Positions 33,683 through 42,191 are shown, counted from the first letter of the stretch. The stretch is 62,314 bases of DNA from Candidatus Rokuibacteriota bacterium (GCA_003220435.1 QHSL01000090.1:1-62314), one strand, 5' to 3'. Notes: generated by a model from the letters alone, not told the origin. Made by a program: numbers and translations.

Positions 33683-34846
33683 CTACTTGTCGGCGGTGCG
33701 GATCGCCGCCGGGCCTCCCTTGACCGCGAGGCGCACCCCGGTGTCCCGCAGCGTGCCCCCGTCCAGGCTGAATATCTGAATCTCCTTCTCCACCATGTTC
33801 CCGACGAAAATGTACTTGCCGTCCGGGGAAAAGGCCGCGCCCTGCGACCAGTGGCCGATGGGGGCCTCGGCCATGCGCGAGAGGTCCATGCCGCTCAGGC
33901 GGAGGAGCACGAGCTTGCCGGCGTCGTTGAAGAACGGCGAGTCCTTCGGCTTGTTGCTACCGTTCATGACGACCACCGCGACGACCGAGCCGTCGGGCGA
34001 GAGCTTGATGCCTTCGGGCGTCTGGCCGACCGTGATGGTGCTCACGACACGCGGTGGCTTCGCCCTGAGGTCGATGAGGCTCACGGTGTCGGCGTCGCCG
34101 CCGCCCCGACCGATGTTGGCGACGGCCGCGAACGCGCCGTTAGACGCGATGTCGATCCCGTAAGGCCGGAGGCCGGCGGAGATGTCGCGCTTGGTGTATT
34201 CCACCTTCGTCCCGTCGATCGAGAGCACGGAAATGCGATCATCGCCGTCGCGCGTGACGAGCGCCAGCTTGCCGTCGGGCGAGATCGCGGCGTGGCTCGT
34301 GCCTGATTTTTCGTCTGCGACGGTCACCTTGCCGGTGGGCGTTACCGTTTTGCCCTGGATCGTGAAGATCGACACCGTGCCCTCGGCGCGGTTCGCCACG
34401 AGCGCGAGCGTGCCCTGACGGTTGATCGAGACGCCGGCCGGCGCCTTGCCGGTCTCGAGCGTGGCGATGATGCGCGGCGGATTCACCTTGAGATCGACCA
34501 CCGACATCGTGTTGTTGGGAATCCGCTTGGTCGGATCGGCCGGATCGAGCTTCTCGTTGGCCGTGACGAGCGCCAGCGACTCGTCGGGTGCCACCGCGAC
34601 GCTGAACGGCGGCCCGACCACGCTGCCGGGCACCTCGAGCTCGGCAACCACCTTCGGCGGCCACGCCTTGATGTCGATGACCGTCAGCGTGTCGGCCGGT
34701 GGGCTCTTCACCACCGTCGCGGCGCCGTTCACGAGCGTGACCTTGTTGTCGTTGGTCGACAGGAGCAGCTGACCCTGTGCCACCACTGGGACGAGCGCGA
34801 GCGCCCCGAGCAGGACGACGACGATGGTGAGCCGCAGCGGGTTCAT
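33683..34846 (-). CDS. exported YncE-like seven-bladed beta-propeller protein
   Basis: 387 residues with a signal peptide (LRLTIVVVLLGALALVPVVAQ) and seven propeller blades of the YVTN/YncE type. The repeats read like DTLTVIDIKAWPPKVVAEL, NTMSVVDLKVNPPRIIATL, GTVSIFTIQGKTV and DTVSLIDLRAKPPRVVSTI. Each is followed by a strand with ALVTxE or AAVAN. YncE-like proteins bind ligands or DNA in the periplasm; no enzymatic residues are evident. AGGAGG is six bases before ATG 34846. It is divergent from the MBL hydrolase gene. Confidence 0.86.
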   Translation of the reverse strand: MNPLRLTIVVVLLGALALVPVVAQGQLLLSTNDNKVTLVNGAATVVKSPPADTLTVIDIKAWPPKVVAELEVPGSVVGPPFSVAVAPDESLALVTANEKLDPADPTKRIPNNTMSVVDLKVNPPRIIATLETGKAPAGVSINRQGTLALVANRAEGTVSIFTIQGKTVTPTGKVTVADEKSGTSHAAISPDGKLALVTRDGDDRISVLSIDGTKVEYTKRDISAGLRPYGIDIASNGAFAAVANIGRGGGDADTVSLIDLRAKPPRVVSTITVGQTPEGIKLSPDGSVVAVVVMNGSNKPKDSPFFNDAGKLVLLRLSGMDLSRMAEAPIGHWSQGAAFSPDGKYIFVGNMVEKEIQIFSLDGGTLRDTGVRLAVKGGPAAIRTADK

Positions 34847-34910
34847 AGAGCCTCCTGAGGTTTCTGGAATGCGGCGCCTAGAAGATCAGGTTCCATCGGC
34901 GCACGCAAGG

Positions 34911-34916
34911 TACACT
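34911..34916 (+). promoter_or_regulatory. -10 hexamer TACACT, leaderless MBL gene
   Basis: TACACT ends seven bases before ATG 34924. No Shine-Dalgarno sequence fits in the gap. Confidence 0.5.
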
Positions 34917-34923
34917 GCTGCGC

Positions 34924-35943
34924 ATGACTCTCGACCATCCGTGGACCACTGCGCCCGCCCCGGCCGACGTCGTGACCCTCGCCCCCGGCATCGGCTGGCT
35001 GCGCATGCCGCTGCCGTTCCAGCTCAACCACATCAACCTGTGGCTTCTCGACGACGGCGCCGGCTGGACCATCGTGGACACGGGCGTGGGCCTCGACGAC
35101 ACCCGCGCGGCGTGGGAACGACTGTTCGCCATGCACCTCGGCGGCCGCCCGGTGACGCGCGTCCTCGTCACGCACTTCCATCCCGACCACATCGGCAACG
35201 CCAGCTGGCTCGCGACGCGCTGGCAGACCGAGGTGTGGTGCACCCAGGCCGAGTGGCTTTACGCGCAGCTCGCCTGGCGCAGCCGCGGCGGGGCCGACGG
35301 CGTGTCGCGCCAGGCCCACTATCGGCGCCACGGCTGCGGCGCCGACGCGTTGGCTCAACTTGAGCGGAGGGGTAATCACTATCCCGGGCTCGTGCCCGAG
35401 GTGCCGGCCGCGTTCCATCGCATTCGCGAAGGCGACGTGCTGACGATCGGCGGACGCACGTTCGAGGTGTTCACGGTGGGCGGCCACGCGCCCGAGCACG
35501 CGTGCCTGTGGGACCGCGCCGGCGGCGTCCTGATCTCCGGCGATCAGGTGCTCCCCAAGATCACGACCAATGTCTCCATCTCGCCCGAGCAGCCAACCGC
35601 GAATCCGCTCCGGCTCTACCTCGACTCGCTCCGCCGCTTCGAGCCGATGGCGCCGGACACGCTGGTGCTCCCGTCGCATGGGCTGCCGTTCCGCGGCCTC
35701 CACGCGAGGCTGGGGCAGCTGCGCGACCATCACGCGGCGCGCCTGGGTGAAGCGCTCGACGCGCTCGTGGAGCCGCGCAGCGCCGCGGAGCTGGTGCCGG
35801 TGCTGTTTCGGCGCGAGCTCGACAGCCACCAGCTGACCTTTGCGCTGGGCGAGGCGCTGTCGCACCTGCGTTATCTCGAGGATGAAGGACGGGCGGTGCG
35901 CGCCGTCGATTCTGACGGCGTGCACCGGTTCAGCAAGGCCTGA
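34924..35943 (+). CDS. metallo-beta-lactamase-fold hydrolase
   Basis: 339-residue MBL-fold enzyme with the two-metal signature THFHPDHIGNA (about 82-92), the second His ligand in VGGHAPEHACLWD, the bridging Asp in LISGDQVLPKITTN and the last His in LPSHGLPFRGLH. A winged-helix-like C-terminal region (about 265-335, HHAARLGEALDAL, LGEALSHLRYL) resembles that of LACTB2-type MBL proteins. A thioesterase, lactonase or nuclease activity is possible. A -10 hexamer seven bases upstream supports the start. Confidence 0.9.
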   Translation: MTLDHPWTTAPAPADVVTLAPGIGWLRMPLPFQLNHINLWLLDDGAGWTIVDTGVGLDDTRAAWERLFAMHLGGRPVTRVLVTHFHPDHIGNASWLATRWQTEVWCTQAEWLYAQLAWRSRGGADGVSRQAHYRRHGCGADALAQLERRGNHYPGLVPEVPAAFHRIREGDVLTIGGRTFEVFTVGGHAPEHACLWDRAGGVLISGDQVLPKITTNVSISPEQPTANPLRLYLDSLRRFEPMAPDTLVLPSHGLPFRGLHARLGQLRDHHAARLGEALDALVEPRSAAELVPVLFRRELDSHQLTFALGEALSHLRYLEDEGRAVRAVDSDGVHRFSKA

Positions 35944-36047
35944 CCCCACTGGCGGACCGCCGTGCAGCCCGCGGCCGGGCGTCGGGACGAGCCCGCCGGC
36001 CAGGGCGTTTCCGATCGTACGCATTGACGACCGCGTGAGGTCGTAGC

Positions 36048-36053
36048 TAGCAT
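36048..36053 (+). promoter_or_regulatory. -10 hexamer TAGCAT, leaderless Uma2 gene
   Basis: TAGCAT ends six bases before GTG 36060, leaving no room for a ribosome site. Confidence 0.45.
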
Positions 36054-36059
36054 CGAACC

Positions 36060-36638
36060 GTGGCCACCTATCCGATCCGCAATCGGCATTGGACCCGCAA
36101 GGAGTACGACCAGCTGATCAAGATCGGGTTCTTCTACGAGGACGAGCCTATCGAGTTACTCGGGGGACAACTCATCGTTGCCGAGCCGAAGGGGAGCCCG
36201 CATTCCACTGCCATCGCTCTGACCGTTGAAGCGCTGCGCGTGGCCTTCGGCCCTGGGTGGCTCGTCCGGGTCCAGGACCCGGTGGCGCTCGACGACGAGT
36301 CCGAGCCGGAGCCGGATGTCGTGGTGGTGCCTGGCCGACCGCGAGACTATCTTTCCGAGCACCCCGCGCGCCCGGCTGTCCTTGTCGAGATCGCCGAGTC
36401 GAGCCTTGCTTTCGACCGCGGCCACAAGGGCAGCCTGTACGCGCGTGCCGGCGTCGCCGACTACTGGATTGTGAATCTGGTGGACGAAGTGCTCGAGGTC
36501 TACCGCCAGCCCGCGCTGGATCGGTCGGCGGAGTTCGGTTGGCGCTACCTCGACGTCCAGGCTCTTCGCCCGGGCGCCACCGTCTCGCCGCTCGCGCGGC
36601 CCGATGTCACCGTCGCCGTGGCCGATCTCTTGCCGTAG
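36060..36638 (+). CDS. Uma2-family (DUF820) PD-(D/E)XK endonuclease-like protein
   Basis: 192 residues with the Uma2/DUF820 layout. It has WTRKEYDQLIKIGFFYEDEP, then IELLGGQLIVAEP with its Glu, and PHSTAIALTVEAL. The nuclease core follows as EPEPDVVVVPG (Asp), VLVEIAESSLAFDRGHKG (Glu and Lys) and YARAGVADYWIVNL. Uma2 proteins occur in many copies in cyanobacteria and environmental bacteria, and their biological target is unknown. The start is GTG 36060, supported by a -10 hexamer six bases upstream. A possible degenerate copy of the 45-bp palindrome lies 60 bases upstream. Confidence 0.9.
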   Translation: MATYPIRNRHWTRKEYDQLIKIGFFYEDEPIELLGGQLIVAEPKGSPHSTAIALTVEALRVAFGPGWLVRVQDPVALDDESEPEPDVVVVPGRPRDYLSEHPARPAVLVEIAESSLAFDRGHKGSLYARAGVADYWIVNLVDEVLEVYRQPALDRSAEFGWRYLDVQALRPGATVSPLARPDVTVAVADLLP

Positions 36639-36663
36639 CCCGCATCGCCACGCCGGTCGTACG

Positions 36664-38262
36664 CTACTCGTACCCTAACGCGCGGTCGCGCTCTGCAAGG
36701 GTGGAGTCACGCCGCGCCGCCAGGCCGTAGCCGCCGGCCCCCGGCGTCCTCACCAGCACCACGTCACCGCGCTTGAGCACATGCTGGCGGCGGTTGTCGA
36801 TCGAGACGCCGTTGATCTGCACGTCGCCCAGCCCGCCGTCGGCGCCGCCGGCAAAGCCCGGCGCCGGGAACTTCGTGCGCTCGGCCATGAACGAGGCGAT
36901 GATCGGCGCGTCGGACTCGCACTCGAACTCGATCTCTTGACCGAGTCCGCCGCGAAACCGACCCGCGCCGCCCGACCCCGGCCGTAGTCGCTTGTGACGG
37001 AAGAAGAACGGGCTGTTGCGCTCGGCCACCTCGACCGGCGTGGAGGAGATATTGCTCGGCCACGAGAGCACGCTCTCGCCGTCCTTGGACGGGGTGGCGC
37101 CCATGCCACCATTGAAGAAGAAAATGTTGGTGTAGGGCTTGCCGTCGCCGCGGAGCCCCGTCTGCTGCACCGCCCAGAGCGGTGAGCCGGCGCCGGCCAT
37201 GACGCGGTCCGGGATCACCTGGTGGAGCGCCCCGAACAGCAGCACCGGGACGTAGTGGCCGGTGACCGCACGGCTCACCACGGCCGCCGGGAAGCGCGGG
37301 TTCAGGATGCATCCCTCCGGTGCCTTGACCGTGAGCGGACGGTACATGCCCTCGTTGTTGGACAGGCCGGGCAGGAGCGCGCACTTGAGCGCGTACGCGG
37401 ACATCGCATAGGTGTAGGCGAGCACGCAGTTGATCGCGCGCGGCTGCTGGGGCGAGGTGCCGGTGAAGTCGGCGGTGATCTCGTCGCCGGCGATCGTGAG
37501 CGCCACCCGGTAGTCGAGCGGCTCGTCCACGCCGTCCGTTCGCATCGCGTAGCGGTACGTCCCGTCGGGCACCTGGCGAATGGCTGCGCGCATCGCGCCC
37601 TCGGCGCGCGCGAACAGCTCGTCGCCGAGCTCCACCAGCGAATCGAGGCGCCCGTCGTCCAGCAACGCGAGCAGCCGCTTCTCCATGAGCTCGTTGGCGC
37701 CGACCTGCGCCCAGATGTCGCCCACGGTCTGGTCGGGGGTGCGCACGTTGGCGCGGATCACCTCGATCAGCGTCGCGTCGGTGCGTCCCTCGCGCACGAG
37801 CTTCATCAGCGGAATGTGCAGCCCCTCCTCGAACACCTCGCGCGCCTCGATGGCCCGCAGCCGCCCGCCGATGTCCGGCATGTGCGAGGTCGTGGCCGAG
37901 AAGGCCACCAGGCGCCCGGCGCGGAAGATCGGCTTGAGCACGCTGACGTCGCTCATGTGGCCCGTGCCCATCCACGCGTCGTTGGTGATGAGGACGTCGC
38001 CGGGGCGCATCGCGTCGGCGCCCATCGCGCGCAGGAAGTGGCGCACGGTGGCGGGCAGGGTGCCGATGAACGAGGGGATGCTGCCGGTGTTCTGGGCCAG
38101 CGAATAGCCGCGCGCGTCGGTCAGCATACAGGCGAAGTCGTTCGCCTCGTTCGAGAGCGTCGAGAACGACGTACGGACGATCGCCTTCGCCGCCTCGTCC
38201 ACGATCGAGATCAGCCGCGTCCAGAACACCTCGAGCGAGACCGCGTCGAACCGCGTCGTCAT
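36664..38262 (-). CDS. hydantoinase B / oxoprolinase-type subunit
   Basis: 532-residue HyuB-family (hydantoinase B/5-oxoprolinase) protein of normal length. Characteristic blocks are FDAVSLEVFWTRLISIVDEA, TSFSTLSNEANDFACML, AQNTGSIPSFIGTLP, LITNDAWMGTGHMSDVSVLK, TSHMPDIGGR, ADFTGTSPQQPRAINC and LRPGSGGAGRFRGGLGQEIE. With HyuA it would catalyse ATP-dependent hydrolysis of a cyclic amide such as a hydantoin or oxoproline, or a related carboxylase-type reaction. Its ATG overlaps the stop of the GNAT gene (ATGA), which in turn overlaps hyuA, so all three are translated together. Confidence 0.93.
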   Translation of the reverse strand: MTTRFDAVSLEVFWTRLISIVDEAAKAIVRTSFSTLSNEANDFACMLTDARGYSLAQNTGSIPSFIGTLPATVRHFLRAMGADAMRPGDVLITNDAWMGTGHMSDVSVLKPIFRAGRLVAFSATTSHMPDIGGRLRAIEAREVFEEGLHIPLMKLVREGRTDATLIEVIRANVRTPDQTVGDIWAQVGANELMEKRLLALLDDGRLDSLVELGDELFARAEGAMRAAIRQVPDGTYRYAMRTDGVDEPLDYRVALTIAGDEITADFTGTSPQQPRAINCVLAYTYAMSAYALKCALLPGLSNNEGMYRPLTVKAPEGCILNPRFPAAVVSRAVTGHYVPVLLFGALHQVIPDRVMAGAGSPLWAVQQTGLRGDGKPYTNIFFFNGGMGATPSKDGESVLSWPSNISSTPVEVAERNSPFFFRHKRLRPGSGGAGRFRGGLGQEIEFECESDAPIIASFMAERTKFPAPGFAGGADGGLGDVQINGVSIDNRRQHVLKRGDVVLVRTPGAGGYGLAARRDSTLAERDRALGYE

Positions 38263-38801
38263 GCCGTCTCCTTCACGCGCGCGTAGCACCAGGAGTCGCG
38301 CGGCAAGGCGCTGACATTGGGATGAAACGACCAGCCCCGCAGCCGCCCCTCGCGTTCCATGCCGGCTTTCTCGAGCACACGCGCGGAGGCGCCGTTGTCG
38401 ACGTCGCATACGGCCCACACACGATGGATCTCGGGCTGTCCCAGCGCCCAGGCGATCACCGCCCGCACCGCCTCGGTCATGATGCCGCGCCCCCAGTGCT
38501 CGCGGCCCAGCGCGTAGCCCAGCTCGACGCGATGGCCCTGAGGTCGGGCGTCGATCACGCCGAGGAGACGATCGTCCTCGCGCCGTGTGATGAGCCACGT
38601 GTACGGCCCCTCGGCGGCCCAGTTCGCGACGCAGCGCCGGAGGAAGTCGCGCGACTGCGCGACGTGTTGGTGCGGCCGGAAGCTGAGGTAGCGTGTCACC
38701 TCGGGATCGCGCGCGTAGGTGGCGAAGACCTCCTCGGCGTCCTCCAGGTCGGGGGCCCGCAGGCGAAGGTGCTCAGTCTCGAGGATTGGCGGCGGCTTCA
38801 T
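38259..38801 (-). CDS. GNAT acetyltransferase (RimJ/RimL type) inside the hydantoinase operon
   Basis: 180-residue N-acetyltransferase. It shows TEHLRLRAPDLEDAEEVFA, the acetyl-CoA-binding GYALGREHWGRGIMTEAVRAV (a variant of the Q/R-x2-G-x-G/A motif) and the closing NGASARVLEKAGMEREGRLRG. RimJ/RimL-like enzymes acetylate protein N-termini or small amines. It lies between hyuA and hyuB with four-base ATGA overlaps on both sides, an unusual position that suggests a function linked to the amino product of the hydantoinase. That link is inference. Confidence 0.9.
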   Translation of the reverse strand: MKPPPILETEHLRLRAPDLEDAEEVFATYARDPEVTRYLSFRPHQHVAQSRDFLRRCVANWAAEGPYTWLITRREDDRLLGVIDARPQGHRVELGYALGREHWGRGIMTEAVRAVIAWALGQPEIHRVWAVCDVDNGASARVLEKAGMEREGRLRGWSFHPNVSALPRDSWCYARVKETA

Positions 38802-40957
38802 GGAGACAGCGTTACGACCAGGTTCCCGGTCGGCGCCACCCGGAACGTGGCGCCAGGATCGACCACGAGCGTCGAGCCCTCTTCCTCGATCACCGCCGGT
38901 CCGGCGAAGGTATCGCCGACGGCGAGGCGCACGCGGTCGAACACGGTCGTCTCGACGAACCCACCCGCGTTGGGGAAATAGGCCGGCCGCCGGCCCTTGA
39001 CCGCGGTCCCGGCCTCGCCGCGCGCGCGTGCCTGTAACACGACCTCGCTGCCGGCGACCGGCGCGCGCACGGCCACCCGGACGTTGATGAACTCCACTGG
39101 CACGTCGGGCGGCGTGAGGGAGAACTTCTCACGGTATGCGCTCTCGAACGCCGCCGTCAGCGCCCGGCGCGTCGCGTTTCCGTCGCGGCCGTCGTAGGGT
39201 CCGTCGGGCAGCGCCACCACGAGATCGAAGCCCTGGCCCAGGAACCGTCCGTCGGCGAGCCGTTGAAACCTCGCGGTCTCCAGCTTGAGACCGGTGTCGG
39301 CCATGACGGCGCGCGCTTCGTCTTCGAGCGCGCGAAACGCGGACTCGAGCGCCGCCGGGTCACCGCGATCGAGCCTGACCCCGACGGTGGCGACGCGGTC
39401 CACGCGCGCCGGCGCCACCAGCAGACCCAGCGCGGAGGCGACGCCGGCCGACGGCGGGCAGATCACCTCGCGCACGCCGAGCTTTCGGGCGACGTGGCAG
39501 GCGTGGACGGGCCCGGCGCCGCCGGTGCACAGCAGCGCCGCGTCGCGCGGGTCGCGGCCGCGCTCGGCGACGTGCACCCGGGCGGCGCTGGCCATGGACT
39601 CGTTGACGACGTCGTGGATGCCCCACGCCACGTCGATGAGCGGCAGCTTGACCTTGTCCGCGAGCCGGGCTATCGCGGCTTTCGCCGCCGCGACGTCGAT
39701 CGCGATGGTGCCGCCCGCGAAGTACTCCGGGTTCAAGTAGCCGAGCAGCAAATCGGCGTCGGTGACGGTCGGCTCCGAGCCGCCGAGGCCGTAGCACGCC
39801 GGGCCCGGCAGCGAGCCGGCGCTGCGCGGGCCGACTTTCAGGAGCCCGATCTCGTCGAGCTGCGCGATGGACCCGCCGCCGGCGCCGATCTCGATCAGCT
39901 CAATGGTCGAGATGCGCATGGGCAGGCCGCTGCCCTCGATGAACCGCTTCTGGCGAGCGGCCTCGAAGCTGTAGGCCGTGAGCGGCTCGCCGCCGACGAC
40001 CAACGAGAGCTTGGCGGTGGTGCCGCCCATGTCGAAGGCGAGCAGCTCGCCGCCGCGGTCCTCGATTTCTAGGCGCGCCTCGGCCGGCGCGGCCCCAGCC
40101 CCGCGACGGCCTGCGGCGCGCACATCGCGCCCGAAGAACGCGGCGGCGATGGCACACGCCGCGGGCCCCGACTCGAGCATTTGCACGGGCGTCCGCTGCG
40201 CCTCGGCCACGTGGGTCAGGCCGCCGCTCGAGAGCATCAGCAGCAGCGGCGCCGGGATCCGCCGCTCGGCGAGCTGGCGCGCCATGCGCCCGAGATATTG
40301 ATGCGCCAGCGGCTTGATGTAGGCGTTCGCCACCGTGGTCGACGCGCGCTCGAACTCGCGGATCTCCGGAGCCACCTCGTGCGAGGCGCTCGTGTAGAGC
40401 TCCGGGTAGCGCTCGGTGATCAGGCGCAGGGCCTCGCTCTCATGGCGCGGATTCGCGTAGGCGTGCAGGAACACCACGGCGACCGAGCTCACGCCGCTCG
40501 CCACGAGCCGCTCGACGCAGTCGAGGAGCTCGGCGCGATCGAGAGCCTGGCGCACGCTCCCGTCGGCCTTCACGCGCTCGTCGACCTCGAGCCGCAGATT
40601 GCGCGGCACCAGGGGCTCGGGCTTGGCGATGTTGAGATCGTAGAGCTCGAACTTCCGCTCGCGGCCGATCTCGAGTGTGTCGGCGAACCCGGCGGTCGTG
40701 ACGAGGCCGGTGACGGCGCCCTTGCGCTCGATCAGCGCGTTGGTGAACAGCGTGGTCGCGTGCACGACGCGGGTGAAGTGCCGCGGCTCGAGCCGCGCCT
40801 CGCCCAGCACCGCCACGGTGCCCTCGACCACCGCGCGCACCGGATCGTCGTGGGTCGTGAGCACCTTGCGGCTCCACTGGCGTCCGGTGTCGTGGTCGTA
40901 GACCACGATGTCGGTGAAGGTGCCGCCGATGTCGATGCCGAGCGCGTAGCTGGGCAC
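38798..40957 (-). CDS. hydantoinase A / oxoprolinase-type subunit carrying a translated palindromic repeat
   Basis: 719-residue HyuA-family protein. The ASKHA ATPase blocks are visible: ALGIDIGGTFTDIVVYDHD at the N-terminus, HATTLFTNALIERKGA, LLMLSSGGLTHVAEAQ, LLAFDMGGTTAKLSLVVGG and GAGGGSIAQLDEIG. The C-terminal part has GPAVIEEEGSTLVVDPG. At about residues 279-296, between FFGRD and the LLAFDMGG strand, lies an Ala/Gly/Arg insert ([17 protein letters not shown]) encoded by repeat copy 5, which keeps the reading frame. I chose GTG 40957, which begins VPSYALGIDIGG. The upstream extension to 41056 overlaps another gene. Confidence 0.92.
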   Translation of the reverse strand: MPSYALGIDIGGTFTDIVVYDHDTGRQWSRKVLTTHDDPVRAVVEGTVAVLGEARLEPRHFTRVVHATTLFTNALIERKGAVTGLVTTAGFADTLEIGRERKFELYDLNIAKPEPLVPRNLRLEVDERVKADGSVRQALDRAELLDCVERLVASGVSSVAVVFLHAYANPRHESEALRLITERYPELYTSASHEVAPEIREFERASTTVANAYIKPLAHQYLGRMARQLAERRIPAPLLLMLSSGGLTHVAEAQRTPVQMLESGPAACAIAAAFFGRDVRAAGRRGAGAAPAEARLEIEDRGGELLAFDMGGTTAKLSLVVGGEPLTAYSFEAARQKRFIEGSGLPMRISTIELIEIGAGGGSIAQLDEIGLLKVGPRSAGSLPGPACYGLGGSEPTVTDADLLLGYLNPEYFAGGTIAIDVAAAKAAIARLADKVKLPLIDVAWGIHDVVNESMASAARVHVAERGRDPRDAALLCTGGAGPVHACHVARKLGVREVICPPSAGVASALGLLVAPARVDRVATVGVRLDRGDPAALESAFRALEDEARAVMADTGLKLETARFQRLADGRFLGQGFDLVVALPDGPYDGRDGNATRRALTAAFESAYREKFSLTPPDVPVEFINVRVAVRAPVAGSEVVLQARARGEAGTAVKGRRPAYFPNAGGFVETTVFDRVRLAVGDTFAGPAVIEEEGSTLVVDPGATFRVAPTGNLVVTLSP
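40075..40119 (-). repeat. 45-bp palindromic repeat, copy 5, inside hyuA
   Basis: One substitution in the inner arm (GCCGCGC for GCCCCGC). It lies within the hyuA coding sequence in the same orientation as the gene. The 45-base core equals 15 codons and reads without a stop, adding an Ala/Gly/Arg-rich peptide. Its 3' flank is the usual one, but the ATG is changed to TAG out of frame. Confidence 0.9.
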
Positions 40958-40964
40958 GGCGGAG

Positions 40965-41240
40965 CTAGGCGCGTCCGGTGAGCCCGGCGAGAAGCCGGCG
41001 GAGATGCGGCGTGGACCGGAGCGCCTTGCGGAGTCGGCGCACCTCGTCGGCGTCAATGATCAGCGCCGAGCGTTGGAATCGCCCGCGCTTCGTGTACGCG
41101 CAGAAGCGGATCTCGTACGTGCCGATGGCCTGGCCGCTGGTGAACTTGAGCAGCTGGATCGTGGGACGATGGTACGGGGTCTCGATCTGCGCTTCCTCCT
41201 CGATGATCCCGCTGCCCCAGTGGAGCGAGAACGTCTTCAT
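40965..41240 (-). CDS. small protein of unknown function, first gene of the hydantoinase operon
   Basis: 91-residue protein starting at ATG 41240 with GGGAGGG eight bases upstream. It looks like one compact beta-rich domain (FSLHWGSGIIEEEAQIETPY, IQLLKFTSGQAIGTYEIRFCAYT) followed by a basic helix (DEVRRLRKALRSTPHLRRL). I recognise no family. A sigma-70-type promoter precedes it and hyuA follows seven bases after its stop, so it heads the operon and may influence it. Confidence 0.72.
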   Translation of the reverse strand: MKTFSLHWGSGIIEEEAQIETPYHRPTIQLLKFTSGQAIGTYEIRFCAYTKRGRFQRSALIIDADEVRRLRKALRSTPHLRRLLAGLTGRA

Positions 41241-41263
41241 GCGCGCTGCCCTCCCCCAGAGCG

Positions 41264-41292
41264 ACCCTATGCGGTGGGCGGACGTGCGTCAA
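41264..41292 (-). promoter_or_regulatory. sigma-70-type promoter for the hydantoinase operon
   Basis: Minus-strand TTGACG (41292-41287) and TAGGGT (41269-41264) are separated by 17 bases, 24 bases before ATG 41240. Confidence 0.6.
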
Positions 41293-41313
41293 GAGCAGGC
41301 GCCCTTACAGACG

Positions 41314-41342
41314 TTGACCCGGTGCCACCTTGGGCCTAAGGT
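41314..41342 (+). promoter_or_regulatory. sigma-70-type promoter for the SDR operon, leaderless
   Basis: TTGACC (41314-41319) and TAAGGT (41337-41342) with a 17-base spacer. The -10 box ends eight bases before ATG 41351, so the transcript should begin at or next to the start codon. Confidence 0.6.
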
Positions 41343-41350
41343 GGGTGCCT

Positions 41351-42190
41351 ATGCCGCTCTCGATGAAGCTCGAGAACCGGATCGCGCTCGTGACCGGTGG
41401 AGGATCGGGGCTGGGCCGCGCGATCTCGCTGCTGTTCGCCGAAGAGGGCGCGCACGTGGTCGTCAACGACGTGCGCCGCGAGGCGGCCGAAGCGACGGTG
41501 GCGCAGATGAAGGGCCCGGCGGGAGGGCGCGCGATCCAGGCGGACGTCGCCGACGTGGCTCAGGTGAAATCGATGTTCGCCGCGGTCGAGCGCGAGCTCG
41601 GCGGGCTCGACGTGCTCGTGAACAACGCGGGCATCGCCGCGGCCCCCGGGGACGATCGGCTGCGGATCGGCCAGAAGGCCGAGACGCGGCTGATGGAGAT
41701 CATCAGCGGTCAGGACGCCCAGACCCATCTCGACGTCACCCAGAACCTCTCCGACGAATCGTGGCGACGGATGCTGGCCGTGCACCTCGACGGCACGTTC
41801 TTCTGCACGCGCGAGGCGCTCAAGCTGATGAGCCGGAAGAACCGCGGCGCGATCATCAACCTCTCGAGCGTCGCCGCCCTGATGGGGCTCGAGGTGGCGC
41901 CGCACTACAGCGCCGCGAAGGGCGCGATCCTCGCCTTTACGCGCGCAGTCGCTCGGGACGCCGCGTCGCGCGGGATCCGCGTGAACGCGATTTGCCCGGG
42001 CTACATCGACACGCCCATGACCGAGCCGATGTCGGCGCTGATCAAGAAGTCGGTGACCGCCCGAACGCCGCTCGGCCGCACCGGCACCCCGAACGAGGTC
42101 GCGGCGACCGCGCTCTTCCTCGCCTCGGACGACAGCTCGTTCTACACGGGGCAGTGGCTGTCGCCGAACGGGGGCCTCTTCATCGGCTGA
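41351..42190 (+). CDS. short-chain dehydrogenase/reductase
   Basis: 279-residue SDR with the cofactor motif ALVTGGGSGLGRAISLLF (TGxxxGxG), the NNAG motif in DVLVNNAGIAAAPG, catalytic Ser in NLSSVAALMG and the YxxxK pair in HYSAAKGAIL. The substrate loop is NAICPGYIDTPMTEPM. Between NNAG and the Ser strand there is an unusually long stretch (about 100-140, RIGQKAETRLMEIISGQDAQ), longer than the common SDR loop. ATG 41351 is supported by a promoter whose -10 box is eight bases away. It heads an operon with a hydrolase and an LLM oxidoreductase, suggesting a degradation pathway of unknown substrate. Confidence 0.91.
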   Translation: MPLSMKLENRIALVTGGGSGLGRAISLLFAEEGAHVVVNDVRREAAEATVAQMKGPAGGRAIQADVADVAQVKSMFAAVERELGGLDVLVNNAGIAAAPGDDRLRIGQKAETRLMEIISGQDAQTHLDVTQNLSDESWRRMLAVHLDGTFFCTREALKLMSRKNRGAIINLSSVAALMGLEVAPHYSAAKGAILAFTRAVARDAASRGIRVNAICPGYIDTPMTEPMSALIKKSVTARTPLGRTGTPNEVAATALFLASDDSSFYTGQWLSPNGGLFIG

Positions 42191-42191
42191 G

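Noticed and set aside
36664-40957. Acetone carboxylase instead of hydantoinase
   Set aside because: HyuA/HyuB relatives include acetone carboxylase, but no gamma subunit gene is present and the small and GNAT genes do not fit that operon.
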